A DNA stretch of 64,000 nucleotides from Sinanaerobacter chloroacetimidivorans (GTDB lineage: Bacteria; Bacillota; Clostridia; Peptostreptococcales; Anaerovoracaceae), in assembly GCF_018128545.1 (NCBI RefSeq), contig NZ_JAGSND010000001.1, forward strand, positions 110,153 through 174,152, given 5' to 3'. A program made the translations under genes and the position numbers. The stretch's first letter is position 1, and every line of letters begins with the position of its first letter. Positions 27,504 to 37,247 of the stretch are shown here, in pieces. The notes under the pieces are model-generated. The model searched no databases and was not told the DNA's origin. It saw only the letters and a program-made list of their open reading frames with translations.

Positions 27504-28535
27504 ATGCATATCAACGATTTTGATTATTACCTTCCGGAGGAGCTGATCGCACAGCATCCGGCAGACAAAAGGGATGAATCCCGGCTGCTGGTTATTAACC
27601 GGAGCTTGAATACTGTAGAGCATAAAAATTTTTTTAATATCCTGGACTATATAAACCCGGGAGATTGTCTTGTCATGAATAATTCCAAGGTAATCCCCGC
27701 CAGGCTATTCGGTTTCAAAGAGAAAACTGGAGCGAAAGTAGAATTTCTTTTAATAAAAAGATTAGAAAACGATCTATGGGAAACCATGGTTCGCCCAGGT
27801 AAAAAATTGCACCTGGGCGATATTGTTTCCTTTGGAGAAGGAAAACTGAAGGCTGAGATTCTGGATTACGGTGAGGATGGAACTCGAATTGTCCGTTTTC
27901 ACTACAGTGGCGTTTTCCTGGAACTTTTGGATGAAATCGGCAGGATACCGCTTCCTCCTTACATTGAAAGAGAGAGCAATGAACAGGACAAAGAGCGTTA
28001 TCAGACCGTTTACTGCAAAACGGAAGGATCCGTGGCCGCTCCTACGGCAGGCTTACATTTCACTGAGGAACTGCTGGAGGAAGCAAAGAAGAAGGGCATT
28101 CAAACGGCATATGTCACTCTTCATGTAGGTATTGGAACCTTCAGACCGGTAAAATGTGATACTGTGGAAGAACACAAAATGCATTTTGAAGAATATGAAA
28201 TAGACGAGGAGAATGCTGCAATCATTAACCAGACTAAAAAAGCAGGCGGCAGGATCATCTCCGTAGGGACCACCTCTACCAGAACTCTGGAAAGTGCTGC
28301 TCAGGCGGATGGATCTGTCAAACCAGGTCGCGGCAATACGGATATCTTTATTTATCCGGGATACCAGTTCAAGGTTATTGATGCATTGATAACAAATTTC
28401 CATCTTCCAAAATCGACCTTGCTAATGTTGGTATCCGCATTGTATAATAGAGAAACTATGCTAAAAATATATGAGGATGCAGTAAAGGAAAACTATCGGT
28501 TCTTCAGTTATGGGGATGCGATGTTGATCCTTTAA
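27504..28535 (+). CDS. queA: tRNA ribosyltransferase-isomerase QueA
   Basis: A 343-aa enzyme that transfers the ribose of S-adenosylmethionine to preQ1-tRNA to make epoxyqueuosine. Recognised by [57 protein letters not shown] and [17 protein letters not shown]. Start ATG 27504 has GCGAGGAAAAG upstream. It precedes tgt with a 223-nt gap that contains a small hairpin (about 28614-28635) but no gene. Confidence 0.95.
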   Translation: MHINDFDYYLPEELIAQHPADKRDESRLLVINRSLNTVEHKNFFNILDYINPGDCLVMNNSKVIPARLFGFKEKTGAKVEFLLIKRLENDLWETMVRPGKKLHLGDIVSFGEGKLKAEILDYGEDGTRIVRFHYSGVFLELLDEIGRIPLPPYIERESNEQDKERYQTVYCKTEGSVAAPTAGLHFTEELLEEAKKKGIQTAYVTLHVGIGTFRPVKCDTVEEHKMHFEEYEIDEENAAIINQTKKAGGRIISVGTTSTRTLESAAQADGSVKPGRGNTDIFIYPGYQFKVIDALITNFHLPKSTLLMLVSALYNRETMLKIYEDAVKENYRFFSYGDAMLIL

Positions 28536-28743
28536 TAATATTTATTTGCTTGTGAAAATAAGTTTCGATATTGTCTGATCAGCAAAAGGTCAATCCCAAT
28601 AACGGTCATGATTTTGAAGGTCTTTCCTCCTTCAATTCGCAATTTTTAGAACATCAAACAAACGGTAATATAATCGGTGATTGACGTTACCAAAGATTCA
28701 ACTTAAGAATATAAATTGAATTTGACAAACTAATTAATACTGA

Positions 28744-29874
<1,131 letters not shown>

Positions 29875-29904
29875 TTATAAAAAATTAAGAACGGAGGGAT
29901 TTGT

Positions 29905-30834
29905 ATGCCGATTTTAGTACCAAAGGGGTTACCCGCATATAAAACGTTGAAAGAAGAGAACGTCTTTGTCATGAATGAGCAGCGTGCGTCGAAACAGGAC
30001 ATTAGACCATTGCACATTGCCATTGTAAATCTCATGCCGACAAAGGAAATAACCGAAACCCAGCTGATCAGAATGCTTGCAAACACTCCGCTTCAAGTTG
30101 ATCTGCAGCTTTTGACCATGGATAGCCATGAATCAAAAAATACGGATAAAATACATCTGGATAATTTTTATAAAACCTATGAGGAAATTAAAAATCAAAG
30201 ATTTGACGGAATGATAATCACCGGTGCTCCCGTTGAATTTCTTCCTTTTGAAGAAGTAGACTACTGGAAGGAGCTTACGGAAATTTTTGAATATACAAAG
30301 AATAATGTTTTCAGTACATTACATATCTGTTGGGGAGCTCAGGCAGGCCTTTACTATCACTACGGAATCGATAAGTTTGTAATGCCTTCCAAGTTATTCG
30401 GCGTATTTCCGCATCAATTAAAAGATAAAAAGTCCGAGTTAACAAGAGGATTTGATGAAGAGTTTTACGCGCCGCATTCCCGGCATACCCAGGTGAGAAG
30501 AGAAGAAATTCTGAAAGTGCCTGAGTTAAAGATTTTGGCAGAATCTGAGGCTACAGGACCGCATATAATTGCAACAAAGGATAAAAGAAAAATCTTTGTG
30601 CAGGGTCATATGGAATATGACCGTGAAACATTGAAATTAGAATACGAGCGCGATATCAAAAAGGGACTGGATATTGAAGTTCCTCAAAATTATTTCAAAG
30701 ATGACAATCCGAACAAGGGAATTGTTGTCAAATGGAGCGGACACGGCAATCTGTTTTTTGCCAACTGGTTGAATTACGTATATCAGGAGACTCCATTTGA
30801 CCTTAGTAAATTAGATGAATTGAAATCAAAATAA
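29905..30834 (+). CDS. metA: Homoserine O-acetyltransferase MetA-type
   Basis: A 309-aa homoserine O-acyltransferase starting methionine synthesis. Cys142 ([15 protein letters not shown]) is the acyl-enzyme residue and the histidine is in [11 protein letters not shown]. Residue 111 is Glu (ITGAPVEFL), the residue that in characterised MetA proteins goes with acetyl-CoA rather than succinyl-CoA, so acetyltransferase activity is predicted. RBS ACGGAGGGA. The PLP enzyme at 3584-4720 could use the product. Confidence 0.93.
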   Translation: MPILVPKGLPAYKTLKEENVFVMNEQRASKQDIRPLHIAIVNLMPTKEITETQLIRMLANTPLQVDLQLLTMDSHESKNTDKIHLDNFYKTYEEIKNQRFDGMIITGAPVEFLPFEEVDYWKELTEIFEYTKNNVFSTLHICWGAQAGLYYHYGIDKFVMPSKLFGVFPHQLKDKKSELTRGFDEEFYAPHSRHTQVRREEILKVPELKILAESEATGPHIIATKDKRKIFVQGHMEYDRETLKLEYERDIKKGLDIEVPQNYFKDDNPNKGIVVKWSGHGNLFFANWLNYVYQETPFDLSKLDELKSK

Positions 30835-30854
30835 ACAGCGAGAGGGGAGCAAGA

Positions 30855-32024
30855 GTGGAGATTTGCAAGCATAGTGGTGACTGCGGCGGTTGTATTTATC
30901 AAGGAATACCGTATCGGGACCAAATCGTACTAAAAGGAAAAGAAGTTTTAAGACTGCTGGAGGAGAAAAAAGTAACCTATGAAAAATATCTGGGAATTGA
31001 GGGCAGCCCAACTCCTGTAGCTTATCGAAATAAGATGGAATATACCTTTGGGGATGAAGTCAAAGATGGTCCCATGACTTTGGGAATGCATAAAAAGGGA
31101 CGTTTCATGTCTATTATTACGGTAGATGAATGTCAGCTTGTAGATCCTGATTTTAATTTGCTTTTAGATGCAACGCTTCAATTCTGCAATGAAAAGGGTT
31201 ATCCCTTCTACCATAAAAAATCCCATAACGGGCTGATGAGAAATCTGATTATCAGAAAAGGGGAGCATACCAGTGAACTTTTAGTCAATGTGGTCACTTC
31301 ATCCCAGTCTGACTTTGATGGTTCCGGATTTGTAAAGATGGTACAGAATTTGCCATTAAAGAATAAATTGGTTGGGGTCCTTCAGACCATTAATGACAAT
31401 GTTGCTGATTTTGTCTATTGCGATAAATTGAATATTCTCTGGGGTCAGGACTATTACACGGAAGAAATTATGGGCTTGAAATTCAGGGTCAGTGCCTTTT
31501 CATTTTTTCAAACCAATGTGTTAGCCATTGAAAAACTCTATACGGAAGCCATATCTCTGATTAAAGACTTAGACGGAAAAACGGTTTTTGACTTATACTG
31601 CGGAACGGGAACCATAACCCAGACTTTGGCTTTACGGGCGAACAAGGCTATAGGCATTGAAATTGTTGAGGAAGCAGTGGAAGCGGCAAAAAGTAATGCA
31701 GCACTTAATGGCCTTGATAACTGCGAATTTATTGCCGGTGATGTCTTTGAAGTATTGGATCAACTGGAGACTTTGCCGGATGTTATTGTAGTAGATCCCC
31801 CAAGAGTAGGGATTCATCCGAAGGCACTGGAAAAAATCGTAAACTATGGCGTAAAGCAAATTGTCTACATTTCATGCAATCCCAAAAGCCTGGCAGAGAA
31901 TCTTAGCTATATGCAATATTACGGATATACGGTGAAAAGCGTTAAAGCTTTTGATAATTTCCCATTTACGAAACATGTGGAGTCGGTGATACTGATGACG
32001 TATTGTGGTGACAAGCGAAAATAG
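30855..32024 (+). CDS. 23S rRNA (uracil-5-)-methyltransferase, RlmD/RlmC type
   Basis: A 389-aa TrmA-family methyltransferase. The N-terminal iron-sulfur motif is CKHSGDCGGCIYQG, the SAM motif VFDLYCGTGTITQTLA, then VVDPPRVGIHPKAL, and the catalytic Cys in VYISCNPKSLAENL. It methylates C5 of a uridine in 23S rRNA or tRNA. GTG 30855 has GAGAGGGGAG upstream. The 3' end is the junction with the GC-rich element; genes of this family are known integration sites of ICEs, so the last codons could come from the element. Confidence 0.9.
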   Translation: MEICKHSGDCGGCIYQGIPYRDQIVLKGKEVLRLLEEKKVTYEKYLGIEGSPTPVAYRNKMEYTFGDEVKDGPMTLGMHKKGRFMSIITVDECQLVDPDFNLLLDATLQFCNEKGYPFYHKKSHNGLMRNLIIRKGEHTSELLVNVVTSSQSDFDGSGFVKMVQNLPLKNKLVGVLQTINDNVADFVYCDKLNILWGQDYYTEEIMGLKFRVSAFSFFQTNVLAIEKLYTEAISLIKDLDGKTVFDLYCGTGTITQTLALRANKAIGIEIVEEAVEAAKSNAALNGLDNCEFIAGDVFEVLDQLETLPDVIVVDPPRVGIHPKALEKIVNYGVKQIVYISCNPKSLAENLSYMQYYGYTVKSVKAFDNFPFTKHVESVILMTYCGDKRK

Positions 32025-32033
32025 AGGGGATCG

Positions 32034-32055
32034 ACCACAAGATGTTGTGGTTTTG
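32034..32055 (+). terminator. Hairpin after the RlmD-type gene
   Basis: ACCACAA, GATG, TTGTGGT, then TTT: a 7-bp perfect stem 9 nt after the stop codon. Confidence 0.6.
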
Positions 32056-32073
32056 GGACGGAAAATGAGCGAA

Positions 32074-32115
32074 AATCGGGGCAAAAAGCAAGCGTTTTTG
32101 GCCCCGATTTTTTGG
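32074..32115 (+). terminator. GC-rich terminator
   Basis: AATCGGGGC and GCCCCGATTTTTT form a strong stem; the loop AAAAAGCAAGCGTTTTTG can extend the pairing. Confidence 0.75.
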
Positions 32116-32164
32116 CCTTTCCATAGATGACATCGGGTAATGGACAGATGAAACACCAAAATAC

Positions 32165-32202
32165 AGAGGATGGACAGTGCAAAAGCTGCCCATCCTCTTT
32201 TC
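32165..32202 (+). terminator. Terminator hairpin
   Basis: AGAGGATGG-CAG and CTG-CCATCCTCTTTTCC form a long stem with a short T run. Confidence 0.7.
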
Positions 32203-32242
32203 CATATAGACAGCTCTTCCAAAAGTGAATCAGAACAATTAT

Positions 32243-32290
32243 GAGCGGTTATGTTCTTCGTTTTTACGAGAACATAGCCGCTCTTTTTTT
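32243..32290 (+). terminator. Strong terminator/attenuator before first ICE gene
   Basis: GAGCGG-TATGTTCT-CG pairs with CG-GAACATA-CCGCTC around TTTTTA, followed by a seven-T run. It lies ~55 nt before the first ICE gene, so it may act as an attenuator of the ICE operon or as insulation from the chromosome. Confidence 0.8.
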
Positions 32291-32344
32291 GTTTCTGGAG
32301 GTAGGAAGATTGGCTGAAAAAACACAACGAAAGGATTGAGAACC

Positions 32345-33031
32345 ATGATTGCACAATTTATGCGTAACACCAAATACGCAAACACCGAGTTTGAAATGCA
32401 ATTGATTCCCGGCTTCACGCCCCGCCGCAGCGGGATGAGCGTGAGCCGGTTTGAGTATAGCGCCCGTGACTGCGATTGCAGCGCCTGCGCCTATAAAACC
32501 AGAAAGAACAAATGCACTAGCCCTGACAGCTGCGTTTGCCTACGCGAGCGGCTTGTGGCGGGCTGTGTCCCCTTGAGCGAACTGCTGGGCGTACTGACCG
32601 AGGAGGTGCAGGAGCGTCCCTTTGTGGCCCGCGTGTCGCGCCTGTCGTGCCAGCCGCTCTCTATTTTTGAAAGCAGCGATCACCAGATGCGTTTTGAAGC
32701 GGTGCACAAGAAAAATCTGATCGGCTCCGCAGGACAGACGGCGGCGGTGTTCCTGCTGACCGCCGATCCATTCCTCTGGAGCAAGGCGAGGCTGGCGGTG
32801 GTTCCGGGAAAGATTGACTTCCCGGCTATCCATATTCACGGTGTGGATTTGGACGGCTATGTGCTGTTCCATACGGCGAAAGACCTATATGCCGGAACCA
32901 AGCACATCAGCCTGTCGGAGCTGACTGACCCGGAGCTGGTGAGCGATGAAGCGTTTCGCTTGATTGTCACCGCTTTTTTGATTCGACGGTATGGCGCAGA
33001 GGTGCTCTGCGCGGAAAGGAGCTGCCCATGA
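32345..33031 (+). CDS. ICE hypothetical protein with cysteine cluster
   Basis: A 228-aa unrecognised protein. Residues ~42-75 hold eight cysteines (DCDCSACAYKTRKNKCTSPD and SCVCLRERLVAGC), suggesting a metal-binding knot. The rest is globular with VHIHGV-like beta strands. ATG 32345 has AAAGGA upstream and follows the terminator/attenuator at 32243. ATGA overlap with the next gene indicates an operon. It is likely the first gene of the element's long rightward operon. Confidence 0.6.
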   Translation: MIAQFMRNTKYANTEFEMQLIPGFTPRRSGMSVSRFEYSARDCDCSACAYKTRKNKCTSPDSCVCLRERLVAGCVPLSELLGVLTEEVQERPFVARVSRLSCQPLSIFESSDHQMRFEAVHKKNLIGSAGQTAAVFLLTADPFLWSKARLAVVPGKIDFPAIHIHGVDLDGYVLFHTAKDLYAGTKHISLSELTDPELVSDEAFRLIVTAFLIRRYGAEVLCAERSCP

Positions 33032-33543
33032 AGGAGCTAACTACCCTGCGATTATTCAGCCCGCTGACTGCCAACCTGTACACACCCGATGAATACGGTG
33101 GCCTTTCTGATTGGCCGGATGAACTTACCCCTGCTGACCTGTGCGCCTATGAGGACAAAATCTTTGAATTGATCCAACATGAGCGTCTTGACAGCGAGGG
33201 TGACCGTGGCCTTGCGGTCTATCTGCACCACGACAACTTGCGGGAGAAGGTATACAGCATGAACCCCACTGTAGAGGTTTGGCAGGGTAAGTTGTGGGGT
33301 GTACTGGAATTAAAAAGCCATGGTGAGCTTTCCCCTGCGGAGCTGGAGTCGTTGACCGAGGAATGGTGTGGTCAGGAAAGTGACGGCTGGGGCGAGGGCT
33401 TCGAGCAGCGCCCCATAAAAACGAACGATGGCGAACTGTATGTCAGCTTTTGGAATGCTGGCAAGAATTTTTCCATCAAGCCAGAGCAAGAGCTCAAGCA
33501 GCCGCTGATACAGAGTTTTGATATGCAGATGGGAGGAATGTAA
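33028..33543 (+). CDS. ICE hypothetical protein
   Basis: A 171-aa acidic protein with no recognised domain. The N-terminal half contains DEYGGLSDWPDELTPADLCA, and the middle (KLWGVLELKSHGELSPAELE) resembles other accessory proteins from Clostridial ICEs. It overlaps the previous gene by 4 nt and ends directly before the next start, so translation is coupled. Confidence 0.6.
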   Translation: MKELTTLRLFSPLTANLYTPDEYGGLSDWPDELTPADLCAYEDKIFELIQHERLDSEGDRGLAVYLHHDNLREKVYSMNPTVEVWQGKLWGVLELKSHGELSPAELESLTEEWCGQESDGWGEGFEQRPIKTNDGELYVSFWNAGKNFSIKPEQELKQPLIQSFDMQMGGM

Positions 33544-34128
33544 ATGCCAAACCATGTAACCAATATTCTCAACGTTTCCGGTGGCCCAAAGCGTATGGCC
33601 GAGTTGTTTGAGGCTGTCAAAACTGAAAAGTATGGCCTTGGCAGCATTGATTTCGCCAAAATCATCCCGGTACCGGATTACATCTATCAGGGTGACCTTG
33701 GCCCCGCCGAAATGGCGAAGTACGGTAAAAATAACTGGCTGGACTGGAACACCTCTAACTGGGGCAGTAAGTGGAACAGCTATGGCTATGATGAGTTCAC
33801 CTCCAAGAAATTTGACGGCGAAAATCTGCGTTTCCAGACCGCCTGGAGCAGTGTGCATCAAGTTATTGGGCGGCTGGCTGAGATGTACCCTGACTTGGAA
33901 TTTTCCTACTGCTGGGCCGATGAGGATTTTGGCAATAACGTAGGCCGTAGAGAATATTCAGCGGGTGAAGAAACCGAATGCTATCTTCCAAACGGCGGGT
34001 CCAAGGAAGCGCTGGAGATGGCCGCCGAAGTTCATCAGGTGGATTTAGAGGACGAAGGATATCTCTGGAATGAGGAAGCCGGGGAATATGAATTCCATCA
34101 TGATTCCATCGGTATGGAGCTGACCTGA
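33544..34128 (+). CDS. YubB/DUF1281 ferredoxin-like-fold protein
   Basis: A 194-aa protein starting MPNHVTNILNVSGGPKRMAE, the typical beginning of the Api92/YubB (DUF1281) ferredoxin-like domain found on plasmids, phages and ICEs. Later features are SWSSVHQVIGRLAE-like helix and FSYCWADEDFGNN. Function is unknown. ATG follows the previous TAA directly. Confidence 0.7.
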   Translation: MPNHVTNILNVSGGPKRMAELFEAVKTEKYGLGSIDFAKIIPVPDYIYQGDLGPAEMAKYGKNNWLDWNTSNWGSKWNSYGYDEFTSKKFDGENLRFQTAWSSVHQVIGRLAEMYPDLEFSYCWADEDFGNNVGRREYSAGEETECYLPNGGSKEALEMAAEVHQVDLEDEGYLWNEEAGEYEFHHDSIGMELT

Positions 34129-34158
34129 TGCGCCGCCGTGCAAAGGAGGTGATGCACC

Positions 34159-35136
34159 ATCAATAGTTTTATTAGCTGGGTAGGCGGAAAAAAGGCGCTT
34201 CGTAAGCTGATTTACACCATGTTCCCTACCAAGTTTGACCGCTACGTTGAAGTGTTTGGCGGTGGCGGCTGGGTACTCTTTGGCCGTCCGCCCGACCAGA
34301 AAGGAATGGAGGTTTATAACGATTTCAATTCCAATCTGGCCAACCTGTTCTACTGCGTGAAAAATCGCACATGGGCGCTGCTGCGGGAGCTGGGCTTTTT
34401 ACCGCTGAACAGCCGGGATGAATTTACTGTCATCCGTGATTTCATCGACAAAAAGGAGTTTGATGACAGCTACCTGAAAGCCGAGCTGGAGCTGGCCGAG
34501 CACAACCTGCCACCCCCAGAATTTGAGGAAATCAAAGCTATCATGTTGGAAAATGCAGAGGTGACGGACATCAAACGGGCGGCAGCCTTCTTTAAACTCA
34601 TCCGTTACAGCTATGGCAGCGGCTGCACCTCCTACGGTTGCCAGCCCTTCGATGTACGAAAATGCTTCGCCGCCATCTGGCAGGCATCCCGCAGATTGGC
34701 CAACACCGTGGTGGAAAATAAAGATTTTGAGGCACTGATCCGGCAATATGACCGGGACGGTGCCTTTTTCTATTGCGACCCGCCGTATTACGAAACCGAG
34801 GGTCACTACGCCGTGGTGTTCCGCAAGGAGGATCACGCCAGACTGCGGGATGCACTGGTCGCCAGTCGAGGCCGGTGGATGGTCAGCTACAACGACTGCG
34901 AATTCATTCGGGAGTTGTATGACGGATACTTTATCACCGCCGTCACCCGCATCAACAATCTGGCACAGCGGTATGACGGTGGCTGTGAATTCCCGGAGGT
35001 CATCATCACCAACTATGATCCAAAGGAGTCGAAGAACGCCGAGCCTCGGCAGATGTACCTGTTTGATTTCGACGGCGAGGACGAGATCGAATATGAAATT
35101 GCAGAGCCAACCGGCTCAGAAAGTGAGGAAACATGA
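34159..35136 (+). CDS. DNA N6-adenine methyltransferase (Dam/D12 class)
   Basis: A ~325-aa D12-class adenine methylase. The SAM/DNA motif SWVGGKKALRKL and FGGGGWVLFGRPP are followed by the catalytic FYCDPPYYETEGHY. The frame is open from 34153 but has no ATG, GTG or TTG before the conserved SWVGGK motif; the first is ATG 34219, which would delete it. AAAGGAGGTGA (34142-34152) lies just upstream, placing initiation at ATC 34159 (giving M-NSFISWVGGK). A non-AUG start or a mutated start is therefore likely. It may protect the element from restriction. Stop overlaps the next ATG. Confidence 0.82.
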   Translation: MNSFISWVGGKKALRKLIYTMFPTKFDRYVEVFGGGGWVLFGRPPDQKGMEVYNDFNSNLANLFYCVKNRTWALLRELGFLPLNSRDEFTVIRDFIDKKEFDDSYLKAELELAEHNLPPPEFEEIKAIMLENAEVTDIKRAAAFFKLIRYSYGSGCTSYGCQPFDVRKCFAAIWQASRRLANTVVENKDFEALIRQYDRDGAFFYCDPPYYETEGHYAVVFRKEDHARLRDALVASRGRWMVSYNDCEFIRELYDGYFITAVTRINNLAQRYDGGCEFPEVIITNYDPKESKNAEPRQMYLFDFDGEDEIEYEIAEPTGSESEET

Positions 35137-35387
35137 CAACTACAGAAAAGAAAAATTACGCAACCGAGCAAGCGGTTCTTTCCATTCCCAATGCCATGCT
35201 GGAGGCGGCAGGCATTCCGCCAGACAGTGACCTAACCGTGGAAGCTATCCCTGGTGTGCTGTTGATCGGCCAGTCAGATCCGTTGCAGACCGCAACTCAA
35301 CCGATGCTTGATCTGTTTGCTGCCATTGGAATTACACCGGAGGAAGTAATGTCCGCATTGGAGGAAGGAGGATATTTCGATGAATAA
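35133..35387 (+). CDS. Small AbrB-like protein
   Basis: An 84-aa protein. The stretch AVLSIPNAMLEAAGIPPDSD followed by LTVEAIPGVLLIG matches one AbrB/MazE-type swapped-hairpin half (IPxxxL..AG...DSDL.VE..PG.LLI). The C-terminal tail is acidic. It overlaps the stop of the methylase and the start of the second AbrB-type gene, so the two are probably partners. Function unknown; could be a DNA-binding regulator. Confidence 0.6.
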   Translation: MTTTEKKNYATEQAVLSIPNAMLEAAGIPPDSDLTVEAIPGVLLIGQSDPLQTATQPMLDLFAAIGITPEEVMSALEEGGYFDE

Positions 35388-35658
35388 ACCTGTTTACAAG
35401 ATGGTGGACGGCAAAGGCCGTGTGCTGATCCCCAAGAATCTGCGGGATGCCGCCAAGATGGAATACGGCGATATTGTGCGCCTTGGTCTTGCCGATGGCC
35501 GGGTGACTGTGCGCAAGGTGGATATTGTGGAGGCGGGCGACCAATCCCCGGCTGCAGTGGAAGCCTATGTACGCGCCGCCTTCAAATCCATGCCCGACAG
35601 CACCCGATTGGAGCTGATTGCTGAACTGAGCAGCCTGCTCCAGAAAAAGGAGGGCTGA
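35380..35658 (+). CDS. AbrB/SpoVT-type DNA-binding protein
   Basis: A 92-aa protein with an N-terminal AbrB domain (KMVDGKGRVLIPKNLRDAAK, YGDIVRLGLADGRVTVRKVD) and a short helical C-terminus. AbrB domains dimerise to bind DNA in transition-state regulators and antitoxins. It overlaps the previous gene by 8 nt. No toxin partner was recognised nearby. Confidence 0.8.
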   Translation: MNKPVYKMVDGKGRVLIPKNLRDAAKMEYGDIVRLGLADGRVTVRKVDIVEAGDQSPAAVEAYVRAAFKSMPDSTRLELIAELSSLLQKKEG

Positions 35659-35661
35659 CCT

Positions 35662-36225
35662 GTGAGTATGTTCAATCAGGAGGATTGCGACCAGACCGGC
35701 TACGACTTTTCGCTGAAGGGCAAGGTTGTGGTGCTCTCCAAATCTGTGCTGCCCCATGACCATCCGGGGCAGCTATTTTTTTGCACCGGGGGAAACGGCG
35801 CAAACCCCAACCCGATGGGGCGCTCGGTGTTTTTGGTGTCCCTCTCCACCGGCGAACCCTGCCGCTTTTACCGTAGCGATGTGCTTGGGACGCTGAAACC
35901 GGAGCTGCTGCCGGAGGATGAAAAGCTCCAGCTTTCGCAGATTCGCCCCATCGGAGCGCTCCCGCTGGAAAGTCACGAACCGCAGTATTCCGGCTATAGC
36001 TTTCTCCAAGATGGTCGCTATGCGGCAGGCGTTTGGCTGTGTTCACCGCAGGAGGTGCTGGACTATGTGGAGATGCAAAAGCCCTACCAGCACCGCATTC
36101 TCATTTGTGACCGGGATGATTTTGCCGTCATGGAGGTGGTGAACGGTCAGATGGTGTTCCCCACGCCGGAGCAGATGGAGGAATTCCATCAAGGGCAGAA
36201 AGGCGGTGGCATGGAAATGCAGTAA
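35662..36225 (+). CDS. ICE hypothetical protein
   Basis: A 187-aa unrecognised protein. GTG 35662 (or ATG 35668) has GGAGG (35649-35653) upstream. It contains QLFFCTGGNGANPNPMGRSV and ends in a Gly/Met-rich tail. Proteins of this kind are common in ICE accessory regions of Clostridia; no function is assigned. Confidence 0.55.
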   Translation: MSMFNQEDCDQTGYDFSLKGKVVVLSKSVLPHDHPGQLFFCTGGNGANPNPMGRSVFLVSLSTGEPCRFYRSDVLGTLKPELLPEDEKLQLSQIRPIGALPLESHEPQYSGYSFLQDGRYAAGVWLCSPQEVLDYVEMQKPYQHRILICDRDDFAVMEVVNGQMVFPTPEQMEEFHQGQKGGGMEMQ

Positions 36226-36237
36226 GGAGGCTGAGAA

Positions 36238-36792
36238 ATGAAATCCATACGAATTGAAAACGGCATCATCGTCTACTACGGCAACCTTGTAGGCCGCATC
36301 AATAATGGCCGCGCCGTGGTTGACCCCATGTTTGAGGGACCGGAGCTGAATGCTTTTCTGGAAAAGCAGCGCAATATCCGTGAAATCAAATGGCTGGAAG
36401 GTATGTTTGACCGGCTGACCAGCGGCCCCAGAGAAAACCGTGAAATACAGATTTTGAAGAATTGCCGTGTCTGGCAGCTCAAGCCCGATGTGGACATCCG
36501 CATGAAATTCATTGGCTATGATGAGCTGCTCCGCGATTTCGGCCCGCCCGATCCGGCGCACTATCAACAGGTGTTTGATAGCGCGGTGGACACCAACGAT
36601 CTGGAAGCGCTCTATGCCAAATTCAACATCGACCACCCACCCGGTTACACAGGGCATTCGCTCTCCATGAGCGATGTGGTGGAGCTGTACGACGAGCTGG
36701 CAAGCACCTTCCACTATGTGGATCGCTTCGGTTTCAAGCAGGTGGACTTTGAGCCGCCCGCCCCGGCGATGCACCAGACCATGCAGCTTTAA
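36238..36792 (+). CDS. YodL-domain protein
   Basis: A 184-aa protein. The C-terminal ~65 residues (ALYAKFNIDHPPGYTGHSLS, then MSDVVELYD and HYVDRFGFKQVDFE) match the YodL-type domain seen repeatedly in ICE proteins of Clostridia. The N-terminus begins MKSIRIENGIIVYYGNLVGR. Function unknown. It ends in a terminator-like hairpin (36791). Confidence 0.75.
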   Translation: MKSIRIENGIIVYYGNLVGRINNGRAVVDPMFEGPELNAFLEKQRNIREIKWLEGMFDRLTSGPRENREIQILKNCRVWQLKPDVDIRMKFIGYDELLRDFGPPDPAHYQQVFDSAVDTNDLEALYAKFNIDHPPGYTGHSLSMSDVVELYDELASTFHYVDRFGFKQVDFEPPAPAMHQTMQL

Positions 36793-36818
36793 CAGACGGT
36801 TTTCGCCGCCTGTTTATT
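36791..36818 (+). terminator. Hairpin after the YodL gene
   Basis: AACAG-CGG and CCG-CTGTT pair around TTTTCG, then TATTATT. Modest stem with weak T run. Confidence 0.5.
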
Positions 36819-36883
36819 ATTGCTGAAAACATGCAGAAAGGATTGCAACCCGATGAAACAGCAGAAAAAGAGGAGGAAACACC

Positions 36884-37228
36884 ATGCCTACACTGGATAT
36901 CCGAATCACTTCCATGTACCCGCCCGGACAACAGGGCGGGACAAGAGCCTATGCCTCGGCAACCATCGACGGGTGCTTTGCCGTCCGGGGAATCAAAATT
37001 GTCGAGGGAGGTAGGGACGGCTTGTTCGTGTCCATGCCCAGCCGCAAAACACAGGACGGTTACAAGGATGTTTGCTTCCCTGTGACCGCCGAATTCCGTG
37101 AGCAGCTTCACGGTGCTGTGCTGGATGGTCATCACGATGGCACAGACCCCGCCCGCCCCGCAGGATCAGGAAGTGCCCCAGCCCGGACAGCAGATGTCCG
37201 GTATGTAACCCACCCACATCAATCCTAA
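36884..37228 (+). CDS. SpoVG-family protein, C-terminus frameshifted
   Basis: A 114-aa reading frame. Residues 1-~85 are SpoVG-like (SMYPPGQQGGTRAYASATID; VSMPSRKTQDGYKDVCFPVT), a small RNA/DNA-binding domain. After LHGAVLD the frame changes character. The overlapping +1 frame (MAQTPPAPQDQEVPQPGQQM, then SGM and stop at 37208) reads like the Pro/Gln-rich tail usual for ICE SpoVG proteins. So a one-base indel around 37110-37135 probably swapped the tail. ATG 36884 has GAGGAGG upstream. Confidence 0.75.
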   Translation: MPTLDIRITSMYPPGQQGGTRAYASATIDGCFAVRGIKIVEGGRDGLFVSMPSRKTQDGYKDVCFPVTAEFREQLHGAVLDGHHDGTDPARPAGSGSAPARTADVRYVTHPHQS

Positions 37229-37247
37229 ATTTATGGAGGAAACCACA

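Larger units (their letters stand above)
32025..32344. other. Junction region: four hairpins between RlmD gene and ICE
   Basis: About 320 nt without a gene. It carries four terminator-like hairpins in series (32034, 32074, 32165, 32243) and marks the change from AT-rich chromosome to GC-rich element. Short ORFs on the minus strand are overlapped by these stems and are not supported. Confidence 0.6.

Noticed and set aside
31872..32354. Minus-strand ORF across the RlmD/ICE junction
   Set aside because: It crosses the RlmD gene and four hairpins, and its Phe/Leu/Ser-rich composition is that of a shadow frame.
34219..34230. ATG 34219 as start of the adenine methylase
   Set aside because: It would remove the conserved SWVGGK motif; initiation near 34159 fits the ribosome-binding site.
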